A stretch of DNA of 48,199 nucleotides, from positions 1-48,199 of the forward strand of contig JACPRK010000096.1 in the NCBI GenBank assembly GCA_016190005.1. The letters run 5' to 3'. Made by a program: the position numbers and the translations under genes. The notes under the pieces are model-generated. The model was not told the DNA's origin. It saw nothing but the letters and a program-made list of their open reading frames with translations, and ran no database searches. The DNA is from Candidatus Wallbacteria bacterium. GTDB taxonomy: Bacteria; Muiribacteriota; UBA6191; JACPRK01. This document shows positions 15,995-24,355 of this stretch, piece after piece. Position 1 is the first letter of the stretch, and each line of letters opens with the position of its first letter.

Positions 15995-17875
15995 CTACCG
16001 GATCGCGAAGACCTCGTGATCGGTGCGGAGCCCGGCACGCGTGTCGTCCACGACCCGGATGGAGTGGTCGAGCACGTAGAACCAGCGCCGGCTGTCGATG
16101 AAGCCGAAGGTGTGGGTGGGGCGATTGGGTACCCGCTGGCCCGTGAGCACCGGAGTGGCGGTCATCCCCCTGGGATCGATGAGCAGGTAGGCGGCCCCCA
16201 GCTCCGCGCCTCGCTCTACCCGCGCCAGCGCCCGCGAGCCGTCCTCGGTCACATCGAGCTCGCCGATCCGCGCGCGCGGCCCCAGCTCCAGTCGACTCAG
16301 TTCCTCTCCGGAGTCCGAAAATCGCAAGAGGGCCCCCGACCAGGAATCCCCTGGGCCGGGCTCCAGCACGGAGAGCAGAAAGTCCGGGCCGCACTCCGAA
16401 TGCAGGCTGCCCGGCAATACCTCCCGGGCCAGCTCCCGGAAGGTGGCCCGCTGGCCAAAGACCTCCATCCTCAGGATCGTCTCGCGCCGAGTGAAGTCGT
16501 CCCAGAGAGACAGCCAGCAGATCAAGCGGGGCGAGACCGGCGCGCCCGCAGCGGCAGCGCGCGAGCGGACCGAGGAGCGCATCAGGCTGACCCGCACGGA
16601 AGGTGAGGTGACGCCAGACACCCACTCGTCGGCACGACGGTCACCCGCGTCATCGAGCACCAGTGCGCGCAGCCGATAGTCGTGGGCCGAATCTCGCGCC
16701 AGCACCAGCAGGCCGGGCTCCAGCGCCCAGACTTCCTGTACCGCAAGCTCCGGAGCCGAGAAGAAAACCTCGCCGCGATCCTTGGGGCCCGTCACCCGCC
16801 GGATCTCGCAGCCTGCGACTCCCCTGCCGGTCTGCGACAAGCGATAGGCCGGATATCCGCTGGTGCCCGGGATCTCCGAGAACGGCAGCCGCGACGAGAG
16901 CTCGCCGGTGGCAAGGTCGTACTCCGCGGGGATCGCCATATCGATCGGGTACCCGGCGACAGCCCAGGGGCCGTCGACGATCACGCGGCTGGCGCTGCGC
17001 CTGCTGGAGACCTTGGCCCACCTGAGCGGTAGCCATCGCGTGCGGCCGGACCGGGCTTCGACCTGCGCCACGCGCGTGTCCTCCCGCCGGAACAGGTTGG
17101 CCGCACCCGTACGCACCCGCGTCGTCACCAGAAGCGTGCCGTCGCCGCCCGGCACCGCGTCGAGGATGGCGGTCGGCTCGGGCGCCCAGGCGCGGGTCTG
17201 GAGCAGGTGGAGGCCCGCGACGCCGCCGGCCATCACGACCAGCGCCGCCCCGGCTGCCGCCACGCCGGCTGCGTTGCGCCGCCAGCTCCGCATCGTGTCG
17301 CCGTGCTCGACGGCGGCCAACGACGCCAGGCTCGCCGCTGCGGCCAGGCCCGCCGACAGGAGCGCGGGCCAGAGCTCCGAGCGGTTCACGATCGTCACCA
17401 GCGCCATCGCCAGGAACACCGCCGCGAAGCACGAATCGAGTCGCTTGCTCAACTGAGTCGAGAGGAAGAGCCCTGCCGCGTAGCCCATCAGCGCCGTCGC
17501 GAACAGGATTCCGGACGCCTCGAGCCCGCCCAGGGCGCCGAACGCTGCCTGCCTGGCCCCCAGAGAGAGCACGCCCAGGAAGACGGCCGCCGCCGACAGG
17601 ACCGAAAGCGCGCCGGCGGTCCACTTGGCCCTCCAGACGCCCAGCCGCGACACGGGCCGCGAAAGCAGGAGCTCGTAGGTGCCCCCCTCGATCTCGGAGG
17701 CGTACTGCTGAGAGCCGAGCGCCGCGCCCAGCACCGCGGCCGCATAGCAGGCGATCAAGAGATTGCCCCCGGGGCCCGACCCGGCACCGGCACCGACGAC
17801 CATCGCGCCGACCGCCACGCCCGCCGCCAGCACCACGCCCAGCTCCCCGAGCTCCTTGCGCATCAGCTGATTCAT
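15995..17875 (-). CDS. ABC-2 type permease fused to a large extracytoplasmic domain
   Basis: A 626-aa protein. The first 230 residues contain about six membrane helices, including the ABC-2 signature region YASEIEGGTYELLLSRPVSR after helix 2, which marks it as the membrane part of an ABC exporter or bacitracin/antibiotic-type system. The remaining 390 residues are soluble and made of repeated beta-strand blocks with Trp, Arg and Gly turns (VDGPWAVAGYPIDM, WALEPGLLVLARD, RRWFYVLDHSIRVVDD), probably a beta-propeller sitting outside the cytoplasmic membrane. It lies 31 bp after the ATPase gene and is the last gene of the GntR-ATPase-permease operon. The permease-propeller fusion is unusual; the transported substrate cannot be told. 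Confidence 0.75.
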   Translation of the reverse strand: MNQLMRKELGELGVVLAAGVAVGAMVVGAGAGSGPGGNLLIACYAAAVLGAALGSQQYASEIEGGTYELLLSRPVSRLGVWRAKWTAGALSVLSAAAVFLGVLSLGARQAAFGALGGLEASGILFATALMGYAAGLFLSTQLSKRLDSCFAAVFLAMALVTIVNRSELWPALLSAGLAAAASLASLAAVEHGDTMRSWRRNAAGVAAAGAALVVMAGGVAGLHLLQTRAWAPEPTAILDAVPGGDGTLLVTTRVRTGAANLFRREDTRVAQVEARSGRTRWLPLRWAKVSSRRSASRVIVDGPWAVAGYPIDMAIPAEYDLATGELSSRLPFSEIPGTSGYPAYRLSQTGRGVAGCEIRRVTGPKDRGEVFFSAPELAVQEVWALEPGLLVLARDSAHDYRLRALVLDDAGDRRADEWVSGVTSPSVRVSLMRSSVRSRAAAAGAPVSPRLICWLSLWDDFTRRETILRMEVFGQRATFRELAREVLPGSLHSECGPDFLLSVLEPGPGDSWSGALLRFSDSGEELSRLELGPRARIGELDVTEDGSRALARVERGAELGAAYLLIDPRGMTATPVLTGQRVPNRPTHTFGFIDSRRWFYVLDHSIRVVDDTRAGLRTDHEVFAIR

Positions 17876-17906
17876 CCGGCCACCTCTCTTGTTGCGCGCC
17901 GCACTT

Positions 17907-18791
17907 TCACTGCACCAGGTCCACGAAGATCTCCTCCAGCGTCAGCGGCTCCACGGCCCGGCCGCGCACCGCCAGCGCGGCCAGCCGGCCCTCGAAGGCA
18001 CGCTCATCGAAATCTCGCACCGTGAGCGTCAGCTCGTTTCCCTCGCGGCGCGCCCGCACCACGCCCGGCAAGTCCAGCTCTCCGGGGGCGGCGTCCTCGA
18101 AAGAGAGCCTGACCCGCCTCGTCGTCTCCTTCAGCCGGTCCAGCTCGCCTTCGTAGACCATCTTGCCTTCGCGCACGACGCCGATCCGATCTGCCACCCG
18201 CTCGACCTCCTCGATGATGTGCGTCGAGAAAAAGACCGTGCGGCCTTCCTGGGCTATGACCTCCACGATACTCTCCAGGAACTCGCGCCGCACCACCGCG
18301 TCCAGCCCGCTCGTCGGCTCATCCAGGATCAGGAGCCGCGGCCGATGCGCCAGCGCCAGCACCAGGCAGAGCTTGGCCAGCATCCCCCGCGAAAGCTCGC
18401 GCACCCGCTTCTCGGGCTCGATGCCGAATTTCTCCAGGAGCTCTCGGGCGTGCGTGGCATCGTGCCCAGGATAGAAGCCGCCGCTGAACTCGACCATCTC
18501 GCGCGTCCGCATGTACTCGTAGAGCTGCTGGCGCTCGCTCACGTAGCCAATGCTGGAGAGCATCTCTGCGCGACGCTCGCCCGGGTCGCTGGAGAGCACG
18601 CGCACCTCGCCGCTATCCCGCGGGTGCAGCCCCATCAGAACCTTGATGGTGGTCGTCTTACCCGCCCCGTTGCGCCCCAGAAATCCGTACACGCACCCCT
18701 CCGGAACCTGCATGTCCAGCCCATTCACGGCCGGCCGCCCGGAGGCGTATCCCTTCACCAGGCCTCGCGTCTCGATCGCACCCGCTCCCAT
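17907..18791 (-). CDS. ABC transporter ATP-binding protein
   Basis: A 294-aa ABC ATPase with Walker A GRNGAGKTTT (about 38-47), signature-region LSRGMLAKL (in place of LSGGQ), Walker B LLILDEPTSGLD and a switch His in FFSTHIIEEVE. The C-terminal 70 residues form the extra domain typical of drug and antibiotic ABC-2 exporters. The ATG at 18791 has AAGGGG about nine bases upstream. It sits between the GntR gene and the permease gene and should power that permease. Confidence 0.93.
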   Translation of the reverse strand: MGAGAIETRGLVKGYASGRPAVNGLDMQVPEGCVYGFLGRNGAGKTTTIKVLMGLHPRDSGEVRVLSSDPGERRAEMLSSIGYVSERQQLYEYMRTREMVEFSGGFYPGHDATHARELLEKFGIEPEKRVRELSRGMLAKLCLVLALAHRPRLLILDEPTSGLDAVVRREFLESIVEVIAQEGRTVFFSTHIIEEVERVADRIGVVREGKMVYEGELDRLKETTRRVRLSFEDAAPGELDLPGVVRARREGNELTLTVRDFDERAFEGRLAALAVRGRAVEPLTLEEIFVDLVQ

Positions 18792-18804
18792 CGCAGCGCC
18801 CCTT

Positions 18805-19200
18805 TCAGCCTCGCTCGCTCCCCCGCCCCACCCGGTCGAACGCCTCTTCGAGCGCGTCGCGAACGTCCAGCTCTCCCACGCCCAGTAGCCGCGCCTCCCG
18901 CACCGCCTCCTCCAGCAGCGAGAGCACCCGCCGGCGCGCCTGCTTGCCGTCCACCGCCGGTGGCGCCTCGGCCACGAACAGCCCCTCACCCCGCCGCATC
19001 TCCAGAAAGCCGGCTCGCTCGAGCGCCCCGTAGGCTCGCGCCACCGTGTTCGGGTTGACCCGAAGCCTGACCGCAAGCTCTCGCGACCCGGGCAGCCGCT
19101 CGCCCGGCTTCAACGACCCGGCCGCGATCGAGCACTGCAGCTGGCGGAGGATCTGCAAGTGGATGGGCTCGGCAAGCGATGGATTGATCTCGAGGTGCAC
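18805..19200 (-). CDS. GntR-family (YtrA-type) transcriptional regulator
   Basis: A 131-aa short GntR repressor with a winged helix in residues about 10-75: PIHLQILRQLQCSIAAG, LKPGERLPGSRELAVRL, VNPNTVARAYGALERAGF. The C-terminal tail is one helical segment, as in YtrA-type regulators that sit in front of ABC exporters. The start is GTG at 19200; no in-frame ATG is available. It is the first gene of the operon with the ATPase and permease (14 bp to the ATPase start), so it probably represses its own operon and perhaps the divergent ABC operon beginning at 19663. Confidence 0.88.
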   Translation of the reverse strand: MHLEINPSLAEPIHLQILRQLQCSIAAGSLKPGERLPGSRELAVRLRVNPNTVARAYGALERAGFLEMRRGEGLFVAEAPPAVDGKQARRRVLSLLEEAVREARLLGVGELDVRDALEEAFDRVGRGSERG

Positions 19201-19662
19201 GCAATCGTCCCATGCCCGAGCCTAGCACGCCCTGCAAGGCTCCGCCGCCCTCGTGGGCTGCTGCTAGAATCGGTCCCGCGAGGGCCCGTTTGCAACTCGC
19301 CCCCCAGCGCGTCTCATCGTGGAAGGGTCCGAATCAGAGAAACGCCCGGCTAGCGCCCGGGGGACGTCGCCGTGAGCGAGCGCGGCCTGGGCGGCCGGCT
19401 CACTCGCCGGAACATTCCCGCCCCGCCGGGCTCCTATTGCTGTAACCGGCCTGCTGCCGGCTACAGCGCCGGCTCTGTAGGCTGTAGGCCGTCGGAGCCA
19501 GACGACGGCTGCCTTGCGGGACCCTGATTCCAATCGCCTTGTGCCGCTCCTGAAATCAGCCTCGCCGGCATCGAGCCCCACCTTACGCCTGCAGCCTCCT
19601 GTCCGGGGTATGATCTCCAAGGCGCCCAATCATTAATCCTGACCTCGAGGGGAGCTCCTCCG
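19201..19662. other. Divergent intergenic region, 462 bp, hairpins, no gene
   Basis: Longest gene-free stretch of the window, between the GntR operon (leftward) and the ABC/radical-SAM operon (rightward). I see no convincing frame. It holds a stem GTGAGC...GCTCAC (about 19372-19403), a strong hairpin with 12-base arms at 19439-19450 and 19456-19467 (one mismatch), two copies of the heptamer CTGTAGG (19475-19488), a possible -10 TATGAT (19609-19614) without a good -35, and GAGGGGAG ahead of the ATG at 19663. Confidence 0.6.
19439..19467. repeat. Hairpin in the divergent intergenic region
   Basis: Arms of 12 bases around the 5-base loop CTGCT pair with one A-C mismatch. The right arm contains the reverse complement of CTGTAGCCGG, a 10-mer that recurs at 36678-36687 beside the large palindrome there, so it may belong to the same dispersed repeat family. 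No T-run follows. Confidence 0.5.
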
Positions 19663-21933
19663 ATGAAACAGACGCTTGCCGCCCTGCTGGGAGGGCTACT
19701 CACGTCCGCGGCGGCCTTTGGGCTGGAGGTGGAGTTCGCCTGGCGATGGCCCGGCGTCGTGAACGGAGACCGGTACCACGAGCTGGTTGTCCGCGCGGCA
19801 CCGCGCCTCCCGGAGTACCAGGGCGAGCTCGCGGCGCGGCTCGTCCTGGACGGCGACTCGAGCGCCGTAAGCCGGCTCGACGCCCGGGTCTCCGTCCGCC
19901 AGCACAGGTCCGGCCTCCGCTCGGGTCCCGAGCTGGCCCGCTATGCGGTGGCCCTGCCGCTGGCAAACGGCACAGGCATGACGACCCAGTCCATCTTCGT
20001 GCCCTCCAGTTCGTCGTTGCTGGAGTTGTCGGTCGCGACCCCGGACGGTCGGACGGCCAGCAAGCGGGTGCTCGCCGACTTCACCGAGGAGTATTCGCGC
20101 CACGACCGCTCCGAGTACTCGCGCACCCTGCTCGTGCTCCCGGAGCGAATGCGGAACCGCTACTCACGGCTGGGCGACACCTCTCGAGCCACGAGCTCGG
20201 CAGGGGAGCTGCCGGCCAACCCAGCGGCCTACTGGCCCTTCAATCGAATTGAACTGGAGCCACCGGTGCTCGACGAGCTCTCACCCTCCGCCTTCGACGC
20301 CCTGCACGCATGGCTGCTGCAGGGCGGAGAGCTGCGGCTTCGAGGCGAACCGCCCACCACGGGCCAGCGGCTCGCGCGGCTAGTCGGTCCCGCCGGCCGC
20401 TTCGAGGAGACCCTGCGAACCACGGACTCGTCCAGCGAGCGACGCGTGCTGGCGACCCGTGCCGGCTTGGGGAGGATCGTTGCCGGAGATCTGCTGCCTC
20501 GACCGCTGCCGACCACGATCTCCGCCGGCTCTTGCCTCGACCTCTCGCCGGCCACGGACAGGCTGGGCTGGTACCCCAAGGGCTCGCTCATGCGAGAGCG
20601 GCTGGCCGGTTACGTGGGCTGGCTCCTCCCGTACGCGCTCGCCGTCGCGGGCGCGCTCCTCCTGCTCGCGCGCCGCAAGGCCGACCAGTTCCTGCGCGTC
20701 ATGCCGGCCCTCTGCGCCTCGTTTGCGATCTTCTACGGTCTCGTCTATGCCACCCAGACCTCCGAGCTCGTGATCACGCGGACCCGCCTGGAAGTGGGTC
20801 AGGCGGGCCAGCCCGCCGTCGCCCGGGCACGCTTCGTCTCCGTCTTCTGCGCGAGCCGAGCCGCAGCCGAGGTCCGTTTCGAGGGCGCCGAGCCCCTGCC
20901 GCCCTTCGAGCTGGCGCGACACCAGGCCCGATATGGCCGCAACGAGCCTACGGACGTCCTGGTGCTCGGAGGCGACGCCGGCGGCTGGACCCTGAAGTTC
21001 GGCTTGCTGCCCGCCCAGGTGCGCTCCTTCATCCAGCGGATGAGTTCCGTCGATTCCGAGGGCGTGGAGGGCCAGCTGCGTCTGGATCTCGGGGCCGCGC
21101 GCTTCCGCGGCGAGGTTCGCTCGGCTCTTCCAGAGGCGCTCGACGAGGTCCACGTCGTCCACGGCTGGCACCACCAGCGGCTCGGGCGACTGGAGCCCGG
21201 CGCCACGGCCTCGATCGACATGCCGTTCGTGGAGCTGTTCAGCGGATCGGGCTGCGGACGCCACCCCGGCGCCAGCTGCGAGCATGTGGCCGTCTGCCCC
21301 TCCTGCGGCCGCTACCACAGCGCCGCCGGCGCCGCTCACAGCGCGCTCCTCGACGGTACCGCCGAGCGCGACCTGCTCCAGCGGCAGCTCTCCGCCGAGG
21401 CCCTCCGTGCTCCGCGTTTCTTCCGCCTGCCCTTGCTCCTCGGCCTGCGCCGCCCCGCTTCCCCAGGCGGCGAGACACTGCTGGTCGCCTTCGAGCTTCC
21501 CGTGGCCCAGCTTGCAGCGCCAGCCACCCTCCCGGGCCAGGCGGCCGTGCGGGAATGGACGTTCCACAACTACGATTACGCGGGCTCCGACCTGCTCGGC
21601 TCCGACACCCTGGGCAATCCGTCCCGGGTCAAGCTCAACTCCCAGGAGCCGATCCGCTTCCTCTTCCCCTACCGCGGCGAGGTCTCTCGCATCACGGTGG
21701 ACCTGGGACAGTACGACGGCGGCAGCGCGGGCGGCAGCTCGCTCGTCTCGATGTTCAACGTACGCCGCGGCGCCTACGAGGACTTCCTGCGCAGAAAGCG
21801 CGACAAGGTCGTCGTCGCAGCCCGCGCTTCGGAGTTCTTCGATCCGCGGGACGGCTCCGTGCAGCTCAAGGTCTCGAGCAACTGGGGTTCGCTCGGGAAG
21901 GTCGACGTGACAGTCGAAGGGGCAGCCCGATGA
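19663..21933 (+). CDS. Large membrane-anchored periplasmic protein of an ABC system
   Basis: A 756-aa protein. Residues 1-20 are a signal peptide (TLAALLGGLLTSAAAFG). A periplasmic half (about 20-305) is followed by two membrane helices (about 315-337 and 347-365, YVGWLLPYALAVAGALLLL and CASFAIFYGLVYA) and a second large soluble half facing the same side. In the second half a Cys-rich stretch has C-x6-C, CEH and CPSCGRYH (about 528-548), which could bind a metal. I do not recognise the family; the arrangement recalls the auxiliary membrane subunits of gliding or exopolysaccharide ABC-2 systems. GGGGAG lies ahead of the ATG. The stop overlaps the start of the ATPase gene (ATGA), so the three proteins are probably made together as one complex. 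Confidence 0.7.
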   Translation: MKQTLAALLGGLLTSAAAFGLEVEFAWRWPGVVNGDRYHELVVRAAPRLPEYQGELAARLVLDGDSSAVSRLDARVSVRQHRSGLRSGPELARYAVALPLANGTGMTTQSIFVPSSSSLLELSVATPDGRTASKRVLADFTEEYSRHDRSEYSRTLLVLPERMRNRYSRLGDTSRATSSAGELPANPAAYWPFNRIELEPPVLDELSPSAFDALHAWLLQGGELRLRGEPPTTGQRLARLVGPAGRFEETLRTTDSSSERRVLATRAGLGRIVAGDLLPRPLPTTISAGSCLDLSPATDRLGWYPKGSLMRERLAGYVGWLLPYALAVAGALLLLARRKADQFLRVMPALCASFAIFYGLVYATQTSELVITRTRLEVGQAGQPAVARARFVSVFCASRAAAEVRFEGAEPLPPFELARHQARYGRNEPTDVLVLGGDAGGWTLKFGLLPAQVRSFIQRMSSVDSEGVEGQLRLDLGAARFRGEVRSALPEALDEVHVVHGWHHQRLGRLEPGATASIDMPFVELFSGSGCGRHPGASCEHVAVCPSCGRYHSAAGAAHSALLDGTAERDLLQRQLSAEALRAPRFFRLPLLLGLRRPASPGGETLLVAFELPVAQLAAPATLPGQAAVREWTFHNYDYAGSDLLGSDTLGNPSRVKLNSQEPIRFLFPYRGEVSRITVDLGQYDGGSAGGSSLVSMFNVRRGAYEDFLRRKRDKVVVAARASEFFDPRDGSVQLKVSSNWGSLGKVDVTVEGAAR

Positions 21934-22859
21934 TCGCCGCGCGGTCCCTCACGGTCCGCTACGGCCAGCTCGTGGCGCTCGACGGCGTCGACCTGGACGT
22001 CGCCCCGGGGCAGATATTCGGACTCATCGGACCCAACGGAGCCGGCAAGACCACGCTCATCCGAGTGCTCACCGGCCTCTTGGTCCCGGAGTCCGGCCAG
22101 GCCACCATCGGCGGCTTCGACGTGCTGCGGCAGGAACGTGATGCCCGGCGACGACTGGGCTACATGCCCGACTTCTTCGGCATCTACGACCACCTCACCG
22201 TGCGCGAGTATCTCCAGCTTTTCGGAGAGTTGAACGGCCTGGCGGGGCCGGGCCTGGCGGGCGCCATCGAACAGGCGCTGGCGGCAGTCCGCCTCAAGCT
22301 CAAGAAGGACGAGCTGGTCGATCACCTGTCACGCGGCATGACGCAGCGGCTGGCACTGGCGCGCACGCTCCTTCACGACCCGGATGCCTTCGTCCTCGAC
22401 GAGCCGGCCTCGGGGCTCGACCCGGCCGCCCGTATCGAGCTTTGGGACATCCTGCGCGGCCTCACCCAGCGCGGCAAGGCGGTGCTCATCAGCTCCCATA
22501 TCCTCAAGGAGATGGAGGGACTGGTCACCCACGTCGGATTGCTGGAACGCGGACGGCTGCTCTACTCGGGACCCTACGAGACGCTGGTCAAGGCCGGCGC
22601 CACTCGCCGCGTGCGGTTCCGCCCCGTCGGCGACGTGCCGCCCGAGCGCGTCGTCGGCCTGCTCACCGAGCACGGCGGGCGCCTCTCCGGCGTCCCGGGC
22701 GACGCCTACTGGGAAGTCGAGCTGGCCGATGACGACGCCGCCGTCGCGGCCCTGGTCGGGCGCCTGGTCGCCGCCGGCGTCGGCATCTCGCTGCCGCCCG
22801 TCGCCGAGGACAGACTCGAACGCGCCTTCCTGGCGCTGACTGGGAGGGATGCCTCTTGA
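21930..22859 (+). CDS. ABC transporter ATP-binding protein
   Basis: A 309-aa ATPase with Walker A GPNGAGKTTL (about 37-46), signature LSRGMTQRLALA, Walker B FVLDEPASGLD and switch His in LISSHILKEMEG. About 85 residues after the core form a regulatory extension, as in ABC-2 exporters. The start codon overlaps the stop of the auxiliary protein gene by four bases and the stop overlaps the permease start, so it clearly belongs to the same transporter. Confidence 0.94.
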   Translation: MIAARSLTVRYGQLVALDGVDLDVAPGQIFGLIGPNGAGKTTLIRVLTGLLVPESGQATIGGFDVLRQERDARRRLGYMPDFFGIYDHLTVREYLQLFGELNGLAGPGLAGAIEQALAAVRLKLKKDELVDHLSRGMTQRLALARTLLHDPDAFVLDEPASGLDPAARIELWDILRGLTQRGKAVLISSHILKEMEGLVTHVGLLERGRLLYSGPYETLVKAGATRRVRFRPVGDVPPERVVGLLTEHGGRLSGVPGDAYWEVELADDDAAVAALVGRLVAAGVGISLPPVAEDRLERAFLALTGRDAS

Positions 22860-24328
22860 TCGCCCTGCTGAAGAAGGAACTGCGGGTCTCCGTACGCGAA
22901 AAGTCGACCTGGCTCCTGCTCGCCTCGATGCCGGCCTGCTTCGTCGCCTGCGGTCTCCTCGGCCTCAACGAGCCGACCTATGCCGGCGCTCCAAGGCTCA
23001 TGGCCGCCGATGCTGGCCGCCAGCTCCTCTCCTACGCTCTCTACACCCAGGTCTTCGCCGTGATGCTGTTCGTGCCGATCCTGGCGGCCACCAACCTGGT
23101 ACGCGAGGGCGATCGAAAGACGCTCGACGTACTCATGACCACTCCCCGCAGCGGCGTCGAGCTGGCGCTGGCCAAGCTGCTCTCGCCCGCACTGCTGGCG
23201 CTCGGCTCCTGCCTGCTCGTGCTGCCGCTGTTGATCGCGCTGCCGTTGCTGGGCGGAGTGCGGCCCTGGGAGCCGCTGGCCGGTTTCGCAGCCATCGCGC
23301 TCGCCGCGCTGGTCGCCTCCGCGGGCGGTCTGGCCGCGGGCGCGCTTGCTCGGACCACGGCCGCCGCGGTCTCGCTCGCCGCGCTTGCAGCCGGCTTCAC
23401 CTGTCTCTCCACGGCCTGGACCGGCTTGGGCCCACGCACCGATCTCATCACAGCCGCCTTCCCACCCGGCGTTGTACGGGCCATCGTCGAGTGCGACGGC
23501 GTCGAGCTCTTCGGGCACGAGGTGCCGCTCCTGCTGCCCGCGCTCGCCTTCCTGCCGCTGGCGGGAAGCTGCCTCTTCCTTGCGTCCCTGCCCGCGCTCT
23601 CGTCACGGTTTCGCCGCCGGGCGCTGCCCGTTCGCGCCACCGGCACGGCCGCGCTCGCCGTGGGAATGGCGTACCTGGCGCTGGTAGTCGCCAGCGGCTC
23701 CAGTACTCGAGACCTTCACGATTGCGCCGCCGGTATGGCCTTCTTCGCTTGCATGTTCTCCACCGCGCTCGTGCTGATCGAGCGCCTGGACCAAGGCGGC
23801 TTCCTGCGGACGCTCCCGGGCAGCGCCGAGGCCGAGGCGATCGCCGCGGGCGGATGGGCTCGCAGCTTCGCCGCGTCCACCGCGGGCCTGGCGCTGCTGC
23901 CCGCTGCGGCCACGCTCCCGGCGCTCGGCATCCTTCTGACCCGCGGTCTGAGCGGACCCGGAACGGACGATCCACGCTTCGTGCTCGTACTGGGAGCCCC
24001 GATCTACTCCGTCGCCTGGGCGCTCCTCCTCGCAGGCGCCTCGCGCGCCGTGGCCTTCCGGGGACGAGTGTGGGCCGAGCCTGCCCTGACTGCGATACTG
24101 CCCGGCGCACTGCTGGCCTACGGCGCGTCATGGCGCGTCTTCTCCCACGCCAACGAGCTCATCGGCGTCGACCCCATCGGCGTGCTCATACCCTTCGTCA
24201 GCGCGTCGTACGACTCCGCCCATTACCTCTTTGCGAGCGGCGTCGTCCACACCACCGCCACCGCCGTCACCGCCGCCTTCGTCTGGACTTTCGCCACTCT
24301 CATCGCCCGCAGTCGCCCCACGCGCTGA
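22856..24328 (+). CDS. ABC-2 type permease
   Basis: A 490-aa membrane protein with about ten to twelve hydrophobic helices. The start MIALLKKELRVSVREKSTW and the segment VREGDRKTLDVLMTTPRSG are typical of ABC-2 permeases. The start codon is TTG at 22856, inside TTGA with the ATPase stop; GGGAGG lies eight bases upstream and no in-frame ATG is available, so TTG seems genuine. Together with the ATPase and the 756-aa protein it should form an exporter. The substrate is unknown, but the next gene encodes a radical SAM-methyltransferase, suggesting that a modified small molecule or peptide is exported. Confidence 0.88.
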   Translation: MIALLKKELRVSVREKSTWLLLASMPACFVACGLLGLNEPTYAGAPRLMAADAGRQLLSYALYTQVFAVMLFVPILAATNLVREGDRKTLDVLMTTPRSGVELALAKLLSPALLALGSCLLVLPLLIALPLLGGVRPWEPLAGFAAIALAALVASAGGLAAGALARTTAAAVSLAALAAGFTCLSTAWTGLGPRTDLITAAFPPGVVRAIVECDGVELFGHEVPLLLPALAFLPLAGSCLFLASLPALSSRFRRRALPVRATGTAALAVGMAYLALVVASGSSTRDLHDCAAGMAFFACMFSTALVLIERLDQGGFLRTLPGSAEAEAIAAGGWARSFAASTAGLALLPAAATLPALGILLTRGLSGPGTDDPRFVLVLGAPIYSVAWALLLAGASRAVAFRGRVWAEPALTAILPGALLAYGASWRVFSHANELIGVDPIGVLIPFVSASYDSAHYLFASGVVHTTATAVTAAFVWTFATLIARSRPTR

Positions 24329-24355
24329 CAGGCCCTGACCCCACGCCCCGCCTCC

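Noticed and set aside
19264-19629. 121-codon frame on the minus strand in the 462-bp gap
   Set aside because: The translation is Arg/Gly/Ser-rich with no domain, no Shine-Dalgarno and hairpins inside; it looks like random open frame.
20310-21929. Extension of the ABC ATPase frame through the upstream gene
   Set aside because: The part before 21930 is Arg/Ala/Pro-rich shadow; the ATPase starts at the ATG that overlaps the previous stop.
24329-24355. RiPP precursor peptide next to the radical SAM gene
   Set aside because: The gaps of 27 bp before and 53 bp after the gene are too short for a start, leader and core. A precursor elsewhere is still possible.
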